Source: Vicinamibacteria bacterium (lineage in GTDB: Bacteria; Acidobacteriota; Vicinamibacteria; Vicinamibacterales; JAENWD01). From it: a stretch of 35,822 nt of DNA. Each line of letters opens with the position of its first letter. Position 1 is the stretch's first letter. The notes beneath the pieces were generated by a model. The model was not told where the DNA came from, searched no databases, and worked only from the letters and a program-made list of their open reading frames with translations. Below are positions 1 to 10,548 of the stretch, piece by piece. The position numbers and the translations under genes are program-made. The stretch covers positions 1 through 35,822 of the forward strand of contig JAENWD010000124.1 of NCBI GenBank assembly GCA_016650245.1, read 5' to 3'.

Positions 1-508
1 CGCCGAGCAGGAGCTGTTGGCCGGTCTGGCCCCGCGCGTAGAACGTGCGCGATACCTGCGCCCCGCCGAACGAGCGGTTGTCGAGCAGGCCGCCGTATTC
101 ACGCGCGAAGGGAACGCCCTGCGCGACGCACTGGTCGATGATGTTCACCGACAGTTGCGCCAGCCGGTGCACGTTGGCTTCCCGCGCGCGATAGTCGCCG
201 CCCTTGATCGTGTCGTAGAACAGGCGATAGACGCTGTCGCCGTCGTTCTTGTAGTTCTTGGCCGCGTTGATGCCGCCCTGCGCGGCGATGCTGTGAGCGC
301 GGCGCGGGCTGTCGTGGATGCAGAGGCTGAGCACGTTGTAGCCCAGCTCGCCCAGACTGGCCGCCGCCGAGGCGCCCGCCAGCCCCGTCCCGACCACGAT
401 GACGGTGAACTTGCGCTTGTTGGCGGGGTTGACCAGCTTCATTTCGAACTTGTGCCGGTCCCACTTGTCGGCCAGCGGCCCGCCCGGGATCTTCGAATCG
501 AGCCTCAT
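1..508 (-). CDS. sdhA: Succinate dehydrogenase/fumarate reductase flavoprotein subunit, N-terminal part (runs off window start)
   Basis: Minus-strand reading from 508: [59 protein letters not shown]...[46 protein letters not shown], with FAD-binding motif and HSIAAQGG. Overlaps the sdhC stop (TCAT). Not in the ORF list because it is open at the window edge. Confidence 0.93.
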   Translation of the reverse strand, partial: MRLDSKIPGGPLADKWDRHKFEMKLVNPANKRKFTVIVVGTGLAGASAAASLGELGYNVLSLCIHDSPRRAHSIAAQGGINAAKNYKNDGDSVYRLFYDTIKGGDYRAREANVHRLAQLSVNIIDQCVAQGVPFAREYGGLLDNRSFGGAQVSRTFYARGQTGQQLLLG

Positions 509-1179
509 AACCGCGCTCCGAGGAAGTAGACGTAGAGCGGGATGCTGAGGAAGCCGACGGCCAGCACTGCGGCAACGGTCCACCCGATCCGGCGCAGCGC
601 CGGCGACCAGCCCAGCCGATCGATCCCCAGCGACTGCAGCGCGCTCGACACCCCGTGCCAGAGGTGGAAGCCGATGATGGTCATGCCGGCGACGTAGAAG
701 ACGACGTACCCGGGACGGCTGAAGACCTCGGCGACCGTCCGCCACAGGTCGCGCACGCCGGGTTCGGAGGATTCGTAATGCGATCCGTACTTGAACGTCT
801 GCAGGTGCAACGGCACGAACAACAGCAGAAACGTCCCCGACAGGATCATCGTCGTCGAGGCCCAACTCTTCCGGCTGGTGTGCCCGGCGCGCGCCTTTTT
901 CTGGTAGCCGACCGGCCGCGCGTCGTTGGCGCCAAGGAACATGCGCACGGCCTTATAGGCGTGGAGCAGGAAGAGCGCGATCAGGCCCAGTTCCGCCGGA
1001 ATGACCAGCGGGTTCTTGATCAGTGTGTCGCCGTAGTGGTTGAAGGCATCGGGCGAGACGTAGACCAGCAGGTTGCCCGCCAGGTGTCCGACGAGGAATC
1101 CGACCAGAGACAGGCCCGTGAAGGCGATGAGGAACTTGGAGCCGACGGAGGACGAGAAGAAGGACGGTCGAGAGGGCAT
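505..1179 (-). CDS. sdhC: Succinate dehydrogenase cytochrome b subunit (b558-like)
   Basis: 224 aa with multiple TM helices ([32 protein letters not shown]...[14 protein letters not shown]), directly upstream of sdhA. Confidence 0.9.
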   Translation of the reverse strand: MPSRPSFFSSSVGSKFLIAFTGLSLVGFLVGHLAGNLLVYVSPDAFNHYGDTLIKNPLVIPAELGLIALFLLHAYKAVRMFLGANDARPVGYQKKARAGHTSRKSWASTTMILSGTFLLLFVPLHLQTFKYGSHYESSEPGVRDLWRTVAEVFSRPGYVVFYVAGMTIIGFHLWHGVSSALQSLGIDRLGWSPALRRIGWTVAAVLAVGFLSIPLYVYFLGARL

Positions 1180-1255
1180 GGGCAGACGGCGTCCCGAGAC
1201 GCCGCCGGAATTCTATCAGGAGCGCGCCCGCGCCGCTCCCAACCCCTTCTTCTGC

Positions 1256-3694
1256 CTATTCGCACCGGAGCGCGGAGATCGGATCCACCCGCGCCGCCCG
1301 TCGCGCTGGCACGTAGCTGGCCACCAGCGCCACGCCGATCAACAGCAGCGACGCGGCACCGAGGACCAACGGGTCGGCCGGTTCCACGTCGTAGAGCATC
1401 GTGCGCATCAACCTGAGCAGCGCGACGGATGCGACCAGTCCTGCTGCCACGCCTATCAGGGCCCACCTCATGTTGTGCCGCACCATCAGACGCTGCACCT
1501 CGGTCGGCCGCGCGCCAAGCGCCATCCTCAGGCCGATTTCCTGCGTGCGCTGGACGACCGAGTAGCCGACCACACCGGCAATGCCCACGGCAGCCAGCAC
1601 CAGCGCGAGCAGCGAGAACCCGCTGAGCAGGAGCATCGGAAAACGCCTCGATGACACCGACGCCCCCAGCACCTCCTCCATCGTCCGCACGCCGGCAACC
1701 GGTTGATTCGGCTCGATCGCGGCGAGCGCCTTCTTCACGGGCGCGACAAACGCGCCGGGCGCCGATGTCGTCTTCGTCACGATGGTCATGTCGGGCCAGC
1801 CTGCCTGGCTGTAGGGTCGATAGAACAGCGGCGGCGGCTCATTGGCGAGGCCGAACTGCCGGATATCCCGGAACACGCCAACGACGGTGAGCCAGGGGCC
1901 ATCGGCGTCGACACGCCCGATCTTGAACCGCTGGCCGATCGGATCCTGATTGGGCCACTCCCGCCGCGCCATGCGCTCGTTCACCAGCGCGACCCCGGGC
2001 GCGCCGACGGTGTCCTGGTGGGTGAACTCGCGGCCCGCCATCAGCGGGATGCCGAGCGTCTGCAGCACGTTCGGGCAGGCCACGCTATACGCGGCGTCCG
2101 GCTGAATCCCGCGTCCAGGGTCCGGGCGCTCCTGGACCGAGTAGTTCCGGCCGGCGCCGGCCCCGCTGAGCGGCAGGTGAGCGATGGCGCTTGCCGACAT
2201 GACGCCGGGTATGTTCCCGACCCGCTCGTCGAGTTCCCGACAGAACTGGAGGTTGTCCGGCGGACCGTAGAAGAGATCCTCCTGTGGGAGCGACATGGAC
2301 ATCACGAGCACATTGCGCGAATCGAGCCCTGGGTCAACACCCAGCAGCCGCATCATGCTCAGGATCAGGACGCCCGCTCCGGCCAGCGCCACCAGCGTCA
2401 GCGCCACTTCTGATGCCACTAGCGCGTGCCGCAGTCGGCTCTTCCCTCCCGTCGATCCGCGGGCGTTCCTTTTCAGGGGGTTGTTCAGATCGCTGCGGAA
2501 CGCTGCCAGCGCCGGCACCAGCCCGAACAGCACGCCGCTCAGCACCGACACCAGAAGGGTGAACCCAAGCACCGACGTGTCGATCTCGATGCGATCGAGC
2601 GGGCGCAGCGGCATGAACCTGATCGAGTTCGGCAGCAGCGGCAGCAGCAGGCTCGTCCCCCAGAGGGCGAGCAGGAGACCGGCGCCCCCGCCCAGCACGC
2701 CCAGCAGAACGCTCTCTGTGAGCAACTGCCGCAGGATGCGCCCGCGGCCCGCGCCCAGCGCGCACCGGATGGCCAGCTCACGCTGGCGTGTCGCCGCGCG
2801 CGCCAGCATGAGGTTTGCGACGTTCACGCACGCGATCAGCAGGACGAAGGCGACGACGCCGAGGATCGCGAGCAGCGTCCTTTGCAGATCCCGCATGCCG
2901 ACCTCGCTCATCGGGACGACCCGGGCCGTCCAGTTCGCGTAATCCTCGCCGTCGTGCGCCTCCGCGGGCCCGATGCCCGTCAGCTCGCTGCCAAGCTCGG
3001 CGAGATGCGCGCCGGCCTTCAGCCGGCCGATGGCCGTGAACGAGTTCGAGCCACCCGCCAGATCGCCTCTGGTCCAGCCTGCCGGCACCCACAGCTGGCG
3101 TGGCCCGCTGAAGTACTGGAAACGGAAGTGCGCCGGCATCACGCCGATCACCGTCCGCGGCTGCCCGTCGATCTGAATGGCCCGGCCGACCAGCGTCGGA
3201 TCCGCGCCGTAGCGACCGGTCCATAGACCGTGGCTCAGGACGACCACGTCGTCTCTGCCCTGCTGTTCCTCCTCCGGCAGGAACGTCCGTCCAAGCATCG
3301 GCCGCACGCCGAGCACGTCGAAGAAGCTGGCGGTGACGCGAATCCCGGAGACCTGCTCGGGCTCTCCGTGCCCAGTGAGGTTGTATCCGCGTCCGGCCGA
3401 GTCCAGCACTGCCAGCGTCTCGAGGCTGTGGGTGCGCTCGAGCCAGTAGCGATAGTCCTGGAGGGAGACGATGTTGAATTGCTCCGGGTCGTCGATCCGC
3501 CCCTTCCAGATGCTCATGAGGCGGTCGGGCTCTGGGAACGGCAGTGGCGCGAGGAGCGTGGCATTGACCACGCTGAACATCGTGGTGTTGGCCCCGATGC
3601 CGAGCGCGAGGGTCAGCACCGCCACGGCGGTGAAGCCGGGGCGCCGGGCCCACATGCGAATCGTGTAGCGTGCGTCGCGCAGTATGGCTGCCAT
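1256..3694 (-). CDS. ADOP-type (acidobacterial duplicated orphan permease) MacB/FtsX-like ABC permease
   Basis: 812 aa; N-terminus [54 protein letters not shown], MacB periplasmic core, FtsX repeats, C-terminal [22 protein letters not shown]. Confidence 0.93.
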   Translation of the reverse strand: MAAILRDARYTIRMWARRPGFTAVAVLTLALGIGANTTMFSVVNATLLAPLPFPEPDRLMSIWKGRIDDPEQFNIVSLQDYRYWLERTHSLETLAVLDSAGRGYNLTGHGEPEQVSGIRVTASFFDVLGVRPMLGRTFLPEEEQQGRDDVVVLSHGLWTGRYGADPTLVGRAIQIDGQPRTVIGVMPAHFRFQYFSGPRQLWVPAGWTRGDLAGGSNSFTAIGRLKAGAHLAELGSELTGIGPAEAHDGEDYANWTARVVPMSEVGMRDLQRTLLAILGVVAFVLLIACVNVANLMLARAATRQRELAIRCALGAGRGRILRQLLTESVLLGVLGGGAGLLLALWGTSLLLPLLPNSIRFMPLRPLDRIEIDTSVLGFTLLVSVLSGVLFGLVPALAAFRSDLNNPLKRNARGSTGGKSRLRHALVASEVALTLVALAGAGVLILSMMRLLGVDPGLDSRNVLVMSMSLPQEDLFYGPPDNLQFCRELDERVGNIPGVMSASAIAHLPLSGAGAGRNYSVQERPDPGRGIQPDAAYSVACPNVLQTLGIPLMAGREFTHQDTVGAPGVALVNERMARREWPNQDPIGQRFKIGRVDADGPWLTVVGVFRDIRQFGLANEPPPLFYRPYSQAGWPDMTIVTKTTSAPGAFVAPVKKALAAIEPNQPVAGVRTMEEVLGASVSSRRFPMLLLSGFSLLALVLAAVGIAGVVGYSVVQRTQEIGLRMALGARPTEVQRLMVRHNMRWALIGVAAGLVASVALLRLMRTMLYDVEPADPLVLGAASLLLIGVALVASYVPARRAARVDPISALRCE

Positions 3695-3974
3695 GAATGA
3701 AGCTCCTTCGCGTCGCTTGCGCCACGCCCTGGCGCGCCCTCATCGCAATCGATGTGCCATCCGGGGTGATGCGTCGAAGCCGGCCATACGACGAAGTGGA
3801 GCGCGACTTTCGAGTCCGGGTGACAAGCGGAGTGTCCGCTCGTGGGAACTGGACGTCCCACGAGCGCGCGCCGGGGACGCGTCTGGACGGCCTGGCGAAG
3901 ATGGAGCCCGCGTGGACATCGCCGATCTAGGGTCCCGGCTCGGACAGCCCTCACTCGTCGGACAAGAACGGGCT

Positions 3975-4018
3975 GGGCCTGCAGGTTCGATTCTGATGAG
4001 CCGGAACCGCCCAGGCCC
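3975..4018. terminator. Terminator-like inverted repeat 3' of the 4043..4564 gene
   Basis: GGGCCTGCAGGTTC...GAACCGCCCAGGCCC, imperfect arms, just beyond the minus-strand stop at 4043. Confidence 0.45.
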
Positions 4019-4042
4019 TGAGGCGCCTGCCTTTCGCTGGCG

Positions 4043-4564
4043 TCAGCGCAGCGCCGTGAGGAGATCGTCGGGACGCGCATCGAGCGCCTTCAAGTAGCGC
4101 AGCGCGACCACACTGTCTACCCGCTGGTCGCGCACGAACGTGGTCCACAGCGCCTGCTCGCGCTGTCGGGCCTCGCGTTCGTCGGCGCCATCGACGTCGG
4201 CCATCTCGTGCCAGATGGCCACAGCCAGGGCATGCGTGTGGGTCGCGGACCCGGCGCGAGCGCCCTGCAGCAGCGCGCTCTGCCTCACGATGTAGACGAC
4301 CGGGCTGCCGACGGTGACAAACGCGTCCAAGCTGAGCAGGGTCGGCTGCACCTCGGGCCTGGCCTCTGTGGCATCGATGACTGCGACTCGCGCCGGCAAC
4401 CTGGGCAGCAGTCGCAGGGCCTTCACCAGCGCCCCTCGCTCTGACTCGGCCCCCGGGCCGTCGGTGACGATCAGCCATCGCCAATCGGGGTTGCTTCCCG
4501 CCGCGCCGACTACGTCGCCGAACAACCCCACCGTGACCAGGAGAAGGGTGCAGATCCGTCGCAT
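4043..4564 (-). CDS. Hypothetical secreted protein
   Basis: 173 aa with N-terminal signal-like MRRICTLLLVTVGLFGDVVGAAG; no family recognised. Confidence 0.55.
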   Translation of the reverse strand: MRRICTLLLVTVGLFGDVVGAAGSNPDWRWLIVTDGPGAESERGALVKALRLLPRLPARVAVIDATEARPEVQPTLLSLDAFVTVGSPVVYIVRQSALLQGARAGSATHTHALAVAIWHEMADVDGADEREARQREQALWTTFVRDQRVDSVVALRYLKALDARPDDLLTALR

Positions 4565-4657
4565 GTCTCGCCTCCTTAGGGCGCGACAGTGCGGCCGGGT
4601 CGCTGCTACCTCAATGCCGGCACGGTACCGGGAGGGTGAAATCGACGTACCCGGAAG

Positions 4658-5102
4658 GTGACCGAGCTAATCTCGCCCATGGCGCGCCAGGACGAACCGA
4701 GAGCGCTCGATCAGGCCCTGGGCTGGCATCCACATGGCCAGCTGGTGTGGTTACGCGGCACCGGCGCCGACATCTCGATGGTGTCGAGGCGTCTCGCCGC
4801 CGATTCGCCCCACGCGCTCCTCATTCCAGATGATGTCTCACGGGACGACAAGCCCCGGTGGTCCTCCGATGGCCGGCTGCTGTATTTCCTGTCCCTGCGC
4901 GATCGGCGGTCTCAACGTGTGGGCGGTCACGGTCGATCCCCTCCGTGGCATCGCGATCGGACCGCCGTTTCGCGTGACGCGCTACGAGGGACCGGCCGAG
5001 ACGATTGCGGACGACATCGGGTCGGCCGAGCTGAGTGTCGGGGGATCGCGGATGGCGTTGCTCGTGCAGCGGCTCGCCGGTGGCATCTGGGTCTTGCGCT
5101 AA
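4658..5102 (+). pseudogene. C-terminal remnant of a WD40-like (PD40/TolB-type) beta-propeller protein with one frameshift
   Basis: Frame starting 4658 gives DDKPRWSSDGRLLYFLSLRD; skipping base 4904 continues in the other frame as GGLNVWAVTVDPLRGIAIGPPFRVTRYEGPAETIADDIGSAELSVGGSRMALLVQRLAGGIWVLR*. Confidence 0.65.
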
Positions 5103-5113
5103 GTTCGCAAACG

Positions 5114-5170
5114 CTCCAACCCGACCGAACCCGACCCAACATGGCCGAACCTGATCAACCCGACCGAACC
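5114..5170. repeat. Degenerate 9/10-bp repeat array (AACC-type)
   Basis: CTCCAACC CGACCGAACC CGACCCAACA TGGCCGAACC TGATCAACC CGACCGAACC. Confidence 0.8.
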
Positions 5171-5175
5171 CGTTC

Positions 5176-5205
5176 TTGACCTGTCGTCGGTCGGCCCGCT
5201 ACCAT
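5176..5205 (+). promoter_or_regulatory. Candidate sigma70-like promoter for sucCD
   Basis: TTGACC (5176-5181), 18-bp spacer, TACCAT (5200-5205), upstream of the sucC start. Confidence 0.4.
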
Positions 5206-5257
5206 CGTCGGTCGCGGCCATGACCGCCACAGCTCCCAGCTGCCCCGGACATACCCT

Positions 5258-6424
5258 GTGAAAATCCACGAATATCAGGCCAAGACCATCCTCGCGCGAT
5301 ACGGCGTGCCCATTCCCAAAGGCGAGGTGGCGTTCAACCCGGCCGAGGCCGGCGAGATTGCCAAGCGGCTTGGCGGCGGCGCCGTCGTCGTCAAGGCGCA
5401 GATCCACGCGGGCGGCCGCGGCAAGGCCGGTGGCGTGAAACTGGCCAAGAACGCCGAGGAGGCCGAGCACATCGCGCGCGACATGATCGGCATGACACTG
5501 AAGACGCACCAGACCGGGCCGGAAGGCCGCCTGGTGTCGCGCGTCTTTGTCGAGGAGGGCCTGGGCATTGCCCGGGAGCTGTATCTGGCGCTGATCCTCG
5601 ACCGGACGGCCGCGCGCCCCATCCTGATGGCCAGCCCCGACGGCGGCATGGACATCGAAGAGGTCGCGGCGAAGACGCCGGACCGGATCTTCAAGGAGTA
5701 CATCAGCCCTGGCGCCGGCCTGGTGCCGTTTCAGGGTCGAAAGCTGTCGTTTGCCCTGGGGCTTGACGCCGCGCAGGCCATCAAGGCGACCAAACTGATG
5801 CTCGCGCTTTACGAGGCATTCAAGGGCACCGACGCCTCGATGGTCGAGATCAACCCGCTGGTGGTGACCACCGGCGGCGACCTGCTGGCGCTGGACGCGA
5901 AGATGAACTTCGACGACAACGCGCTCTACCGGCACCCTGACATCCGCGAGCTGCGCGATTTGGGCGAAGAAGATCCGCTCGAGATCGAAGCCTCGAAGTT
6001 CTCGTTGAACTACATCCGTCTGGACGGCTCGATCGGGTGCATGGTCAACGGCGCCGGCCTGGCCATGGCGACGATGGACATCATCAAGCTGGCGGGAGGC
6101 GAGCCGGCCAACTTCCTCGACGTGGGCGGCGGCGCCAATGCCGAGCAGATCCGGAACGCCTTCAAGATCCTGATGGCCGACAAGAACGTGAAGGCGGTGC
6201 TGATCAACATCTTCGGCGGCATCCTGCGCTGCGATGTGCTGGCGGCCGGCGTGATTGCCGCCGTCAAGGAACTCGACGTCAAGGTGCCCATCGTCGTGCG
6301 AATGGAAGGCACCAACGTGGAGCAGGGCAAACTGATGCTCAAGGACAGCGGTCTGAATTTCGCGGCCGCCGACGGGATGGGCGATGCGGCCACGAAAGTC
6401 GTGACCCTGGCGAAAGCGCACTGA
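5258..6424 (+). CDS. sucC: Succinyl-CoA ligase (ADP-forming) subunit beta
   Basis: GTG start; [26 protein letters not shown]...ATP-grasp, C-terminal [16 protein letters not shown]. Confidence 0.97.
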   Translation: MKIHEYQAKTILARYGVPIPKGEVAFNPAEAGEIAKRLGGGAVVVKAQIHAGGRGKAGGVKLAKNAEEAEHIARDMIGMTLKTHQTGPEGRLVSRVFVEEGLGIARELYLALILDRTAARPILMASPDGGMDIEEVAAKTPDRIFKEYISPGAGLVPFQGRKLSFALGLDAAQAIKATKLMLALYEAFKGTDASMVEINPLVVTTGGDLLALDAKMNFDDNALYRHPDIRELRDLGEEDPLEIEASKFSLNYIRLDGSIGCMVNGAGLAMATMDIIKLAGGEPANFLDVGGGANAEQIRNAFKILMADKNVKAVLINIFGGILRCDVLAAGVIAAVKELDVKVPIVVRMEGTNVEQGKLMLKDSGLNFAAADGMGDAATKVVTLAKAH

Positions 6425-7293
6425 TGGCCATTCTTCTGGACAAGTCCACGCGTTTGCTCGTGCAGGGCCTCACTGGCCGCGAGGGGACGTTTCACGCCAA
6501 GCAGGCCGCTGCCTACGGCACGACGGTGGTCGGCGGCGTGACGCCCGGCAAGGGCGGCACCCAACACGAAGGCTGGCCGATCTTCAACACGTGCCAGAAC
6601 GCAGTGAAGGCCACCGGCGCCAACGCGTCGGTGATCTTTGTGCCGCCGGCCGGCGCCGCCGACGCGATCATGGAAGCGGCCGACGCTGGCATTCCGCTCG
6701 TGGTCTGCATCACCGAGGGCATCCCGACGCTGGACATGATGCGCGTGTTGACGTTCCTGAAGGACAGGCCCACGCGGCTGGTCGGGCCCAACTGCCCCGG
6801 CGTGATCTCGCCGGGCAAGAGCAAGGCGGGCATCATCCCGGGGCACATCTGCAAGGAAGGCCGGATCGGGATCGTGTCCAAGAGCGGCACGCTGACCTAC
6901 GAAGCCATCCACCAGCTCTCCGGCCTGGGCCTGGGGCAGTCCACGTGCGTGGGCATCGGCGGCGACCCGCTCATCGGCACGTCCTTCATCGACGTGCTGG
7001 GCTTGTTTGCGGGCGACCCGGACACCGACGCGGTCATCCTGATCGGCGAGATCGGCGGCAGCGCCGAGGAGGAAGCCGCGGCGTGGATCAAGTCGCACTT
7101 CAAGAAGCCCGTCGTCGGGTTCATCGCCGGGCAGACGGCGCCGCCCGGGCGCCGGATGGGCCACGCCGGAGCGATCATCGCCGGAGGACAGGGCACGGCC
7201 GACGAGAAGATGCAGGCGCTCGCCGCCGCCGGCGTGACCGTGGTGAAGAGCCCGGCGGACATGGGTAAGGCGCTCGCGGGGCGGCTCAAGTAG
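6424..7293 (+). CDS. sucD: Succinyl-CoA ligase subunit alpha
   Basis: ATG at 6424 overlapping the sucC stop; [27 protein letters not shown]...[21 protein letters not shown]. Confidence 0.97.
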   Translation: MAILLDKSTRLLVQGLTGREGTFHAKQAAAYGTTVVGGVTPGKGGTQHEGWPIFNTCQNAVKATGANASVIFVPPAGAADAIMEAADAGIPLVVCITEGIPTLDMMRVLTFLKDRPTRLVGPNCPGVISPGKSKAGIIPGHICKEGRIGIVSKSGTLTYEAIHQLSGLGLGQSTCVGIGGDPLIGTSFIDVLGLFAGDPDTDAVILIGEIGGSAEEEAAAWIKSHFKKPVVGFIAGQTAPPGRRMGHAGAIIAGGQGTADEKMQALAAAGVTVVKSPADMGKALAGRLK

Positions 7294-7460
7294 GGCGCAT
7301 TCGCTTCGCTCGCCGCGATCTCGGAGCCCCCAGGCGAGCGATAGCAAGCCTGCCCCCGCCGAGCGCAGCGAGGCACCCCCTCGGCGCCGGAGGCGCCGGG
7401 CCCCCGCGGGAGCGAAGCGACCGCGCCCCTGTCGCCGAAGGCGACGCCCCTGCCGCCCCT
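7294..7460. repeat. Cluster of five distinct mini-hairpins separated by C4-5 runs
   Basis: GGCGAGCGATAGCAAGCC-TG-CCCCC-GCCGAGCGCAGCGAGGC-A-CCCCC-TCGGCGCCGGAGGCGCCGGG-CCCCC-GCGGGAGCGAAGCGACCGCG-CCCC-T-GTCGCCGAAGGCGAC-G-CCCC. Confidence 0.8.
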
Positions 7461-7536
7461 CTTGTATACTCAGTAAGTTAGGCGCGCGACTCGCCCCGAG
7501 ATGGAGCGCTGTGACGTTCGCGCCCCCTGTTGCTCA

Positions 7537-9429
7537 ATGGCCACGACCGACCCCGCGCTACAACCTACCGCCCCGACGACCGGCCGCACGATCAACGAGT
7601 TCAGCATTCAGGTCGCCACCGTCAACGGTTCGGGGAGCCAGACGGCCAACCTCATCCTCATCCGGTCGTTGTTCCAGATGGGGATTCCGGTGTCTGGCAA
7701 GAACCTGTTTCCGTCGAACATCGCCGGGCTGCCGACCTGGTACACCATCCGCGCCAACAAGCACGGCTACGTCGCACGCAAGAAGGAGATCGACTTTCTC
7801 GTCGCGATGAACGCCGAGACGGCGCGCGAGGACGTGCAGACGCTCGAACCTGGCGCCGGGGTGGTGTACGACGAGCCGTTGAACCTGAAGGCGCTTCGGC
7901 CGGACCTGTCGTTCTACCCGGTGCCGTTTGACAAGCTGGTCGCTGCCGTGTGTCCCGACGCCAAGCTGCGCCGTCTGGTGCGCAACACCATCTACGACGG
8001 CGTCCTCTCGTACCTGCTCGACATAGAGCTGGGCGAAATGGAGAAGGCGCTCACCAAGCAGTTGGCGAAGAAGCAGAAGGCCCTGGTACTCAACATGGCC
8101 GCGCTCAAGGCCGGATTCGACTACGCCGAGGCGACGTTCGGGCAGAAGGCCAGCTTCGGCGCCGAGCGGATGAACACCACGGCCGGCAAGATCCTCATCG
8201 AGGGCAACCAGGCGGCCGCCATCGGCTGTCTGATGGCGGGGGTGACCGTCGTCGCGTGGTATCCAATTACGCCGTCCTCGTCGCTGTGCGAGTCGCTCAT
8301 CGACCTGATGCGCAAGTACCGCATCGACAAGGCGACCGGCAAGGCCACCTTCGCCATCGTCCAGGCCGAGGACGAGATCGCGGCCGTCGGCATGGTGATT
8401 GGCGCAAGCTGGGTGGGCGCGCGTGCGATGACGTCCACCTCGGGCCCCGGCATCTCGCTGATGGGCGAGTTCACGGGCCTGGGCTATTACGCCGAGGTGC
8501 CGGCTGTGATCTTCGACATCCAGCGTGTCGGGCCGTCCACTGGGCTGCCCACACGCACCGCGCAGGGCGACCTGCTGTCGACGGCCTTGCTCTCTCATGG
8601 CGACACGCGGCACCCGATGCTGCTTCCTTCGTCGATGCGCGAGTGCTACTCGATGGCGATGGATGCCTTCGATCTGTCCGAGCGCCTGCAGACGCCGGTG
8701 TTCGTGATGTCGGATCTCGATCTGGGCATGAACATCTGGATGTCCGAGCCGTTCCCCTATCCCGAGCAGCCGCTGGATCGCGGCAAGGTGCTCGACAAGG
8801 CCACGCTCGAGCGCCTGGGCGCATGGGGCCGCTACAAGGACGTGGACGGCGACGGCATCCCGTGGCGCACACTGCCGGACACCGACATGCCGGCGTACTT
8901 CACGCGCGGGTCGGGTCACAACGAGATGGGCCAGTACAGCGAGCGCGGCGACGACTATCAGCGCAACCTCGACCGGCTGGCGAGGAAGTTCGACACGGCG
9001 CGGACGCTGGTGCCCAAGCCCGAGGTCGACGTCGTCGCCGACGCACGCATCGGACTGATTGCCTTCGGGACGACGCACTGGGCCATCGTCGAGGGCCGCG
9101 ACCAGCTCTGGCAGGAGGCCGGGTTGGCCACGTCGTATCTTCGGCTGAAGGCGTACCCGTTCACCGACGACCTGGCCGCCTTCATCGATCGCCACGACCG
9201 TGTGTACGTGGTGGAGCAGAACCGCGACGCGCAGATGGTCGCGCTGATGCGCATGGAGCTCGACCCGGTGCGGATTGCCAAGGTGCGCAGCGTACTGCAC
9301 TACAGCGGCCTGCCCATCGATGCACGGAGCATCACCGATGCCGTGCTGGCGCAGGAAGGCCTGGCGGTGGCGCGCGCAGCCGCGAGAGCCGCCGATGCAC
9401 CCAACGCCGCCGGCGTGGGAGGGGAATAG
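7537..9429 (+). CDS. korA: 2-oxoglutarate/2-oxoacid:ferredoxin oxidoreductase subunit alpha (fused gamma-alpha)
   Basis: MATTDPALQPTAPTTGRTINEFSIQVATVNGSGSQTANLILIRSLFQMGIPVSGKNLFPSNIAGLPTWY...TSTSGPGISLMGEF; start placed at the internal ATG 7537. Confidence 0.93.
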   Translation: MATTDPALQPTAPTTGRTINEFSIQVATVNGSGSQTANLILIRSLFQMGIPVSGKNLFPSNIAGLPTWYTIRANKHGYVARKKEIDFLVAMNAETAREDVQTLEPGAGVVYDEPLNLKALRPDLSFYPVPFDKLVAAVCPDAKLRRLVRNTIYDGVLSYLLDIELGEMEKALTKQLAKKQKALVLNMAALKAGFDYAEATFGQKASFGAERMNTTAGKILIEGNQAAAIGCLMAGVTVVAWYPITPSSSLCESLIDLMRKYRIDKATGKATFAIVQAEDEIAAVGMVIGASWVGARAMTSTSGPGISLMGEFTGLGYYAEVPAVIFDIQRVGPSTGLPTRTAQGDLLSTALLSHGDTRHPMLLPSSMRECYSMAMDAFDLSERLQTPVFVMSDLDLGMNIWMSEPFPYPEQPLDRGKVLDKATLERLGAWGRYKDVDGDGIPWRTLPDTDMPAYFTRGSGHNEMGQYSERGDDYQRNLDRLARKFDTARTLVPKPEVDVVADARIGLIAFGTTHWAIVEGRDQLWQEAGLATSYLRLKAYPFTDDLAAFIDRHDRVYVVEQNRDAQMVALMRMELDPVRIAKVRSVLHYSGLPIDARSITDAVLAQEGLAVARAAARAADAPNAAGVGGE

Positions 9430-10482
9430 ATGACGACATCCACAGGCGCCGCGCCTTCGCCGGGCAGGAAACTGAACCGCATCGGTCTGGACGTGTCGCA
9501 GTACCGCGGCGGCAAGACGACGCTGTGTGCTGGCTGCGGCCACAACGCGATCTCCGAACGCATTATTGAGGCGTGCTTCGACCTGGGCGTGGACGCCAAG
9601 AAGGTACTGAAGCTGTCGGGCATCGGCTGCTCGAGCAAGAGTCCGGCGTACTTTCTGAGCCAGTCGCACGGCTTCAACTCGGTGCACGGCCGGATGCCAT
9701 CGGTGGCCACCGGCGCGCTGCTGGCCAACAAGACGATGGCCGCCATCGGCATCAGCGGCGACGGCGACACCGGCGCGATCGGCATCGGCCAGTTCGTGCA
9801 CCTGATGCGGCGCAACCTGCCGATGGTCTACATCATCGAGGACAACGGCTGCTACGGGCTCACCAAGGGCCAGTTCTCGCCGACCGCCGATGTGGGCTCG
9901 ACGCTCAAGAACGGCGTCGTCAACGACCTGCCGCCCATCGACACCTGCATCATGGCCATCGAGCTGGGCGCGACGTTCGTCGCCCGGTCGTTCTCGGGCG
10001 ACAAGAAGCAGCTCTCGGCGCTGCTCAAGGCGGCGATGTCGCACAAGGGCACGGCGATGCTCGACGTGCTGTCGCCTTGCGTGACCTTCAACGACCACGA
10101 AGGGTCGACCAAGAGCTACAGCTACGTGAAGGACCACGAAGAGCCTCTGGCCGATCTCAGCTTCGTGCCGTATTTCGAGGACATCGCGATCGAGCACGAG
10201 GAAGGCACGACGCGTGAAGTGGTCCTGCACGACGGCTCGACGATCGTGCTCAGGAAGCTGGACCACGACTACGACCCAACCAACAAGGCCGAAGCATTGC
10301 GCGTGGTTCGCGAAACCGCCGGTCGCGGCGAGTACGCGACGGGCTTGCTCTTCATCGACCAGCACAAGAGAGACTTCTGCACGACACTCAACCTGGTGGA
10401 CGAGCCGCTGGCGGCGTTGCCCGTGGAGCGCACGCGCCCGTCGCGCGCCGTCCTGGAGCTGCTCATGGACCATCAGCGGTAA
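9430..10482 (+). CDS. korB: 2-oxoacid:ferredoxin oxidoreductase subunit beta
   Basis: TTLCAGCGHNAISERI...GISGDGDTGAIGIGQFVHLMRRNLPMVYIIEDNGCYGLTKGQFSPT (TPP-binding). Confidence 0.95.
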   Translation: MTTSTGAAPSPGRKLNRIGLDVSQYRGGKTTLCAGCGHNAISERIIEACFDLGVDAKKVLKLSGIGCSSKSPAYFLSQSHGFNSVHGRMPSVATGALLANKTMAAIGISGDGDTGAIGIGQFVHLMRRNLPMVYIIEDNGCYGLTKGQFSPTADVGSTLKNGVVNDLPPIDTCIMAIELGATFVARSFSGDKKQLSALLKAAMSHKGTAMLDVLSPCVTFNDHEGSTKSYSYVKDHEEPLADLSFVPYFEDIAIEHEEGTTREVVLHDGSTIVLRKLDHDYDPTNKAEALRVVRETAGRGEYATGLLFIDQHKRDFCTTLNLVDEPLAALPVERTRPSRAVLELLMDHQR

Positions 10483-10483
10483 G

Positions 10484-10546
10484 CAACCCGATCAACCCGA
10501 CCAACCCGACCAACCTGACCAACCCGACCAACCCGATCAACCTGTC
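10484..10546. repeat. Seven tandem 9-bp repeats CAACCYGAY filling the korB-ndk gap
   Basis: CAACCCGAT CAACCCGAC CAACCCGAC CAACCTGAC CAACCCGAC CAACCCGAT CAACCTGTC, then AT-ATG of ndk. Confidence 0.95.
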
Positions 10547-10548
10547 AT

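Noticed and set aside
3613-4080. 155-aa minus-strand ORF between the ADOP gene and the secreted protein
   Set aside because: Arg/Ser/Pro-rich with no motif; overlaps both neighbours.
6037-6423. N-terminal extension of the sucD ORF
   Set aside because: Out-of-frame reading of sucC; the real SucD starts at 6424.
7477-7483. GTTAGGC resembling an attC R box upstream of korA
   Set aside because: No partner RYYYAAC box and no inner pairing found nearby.
7558-10473. 971-aa antisense ORF opposite korAB
   Set aside because: Shadow ORF over two clear plus-strand genes.
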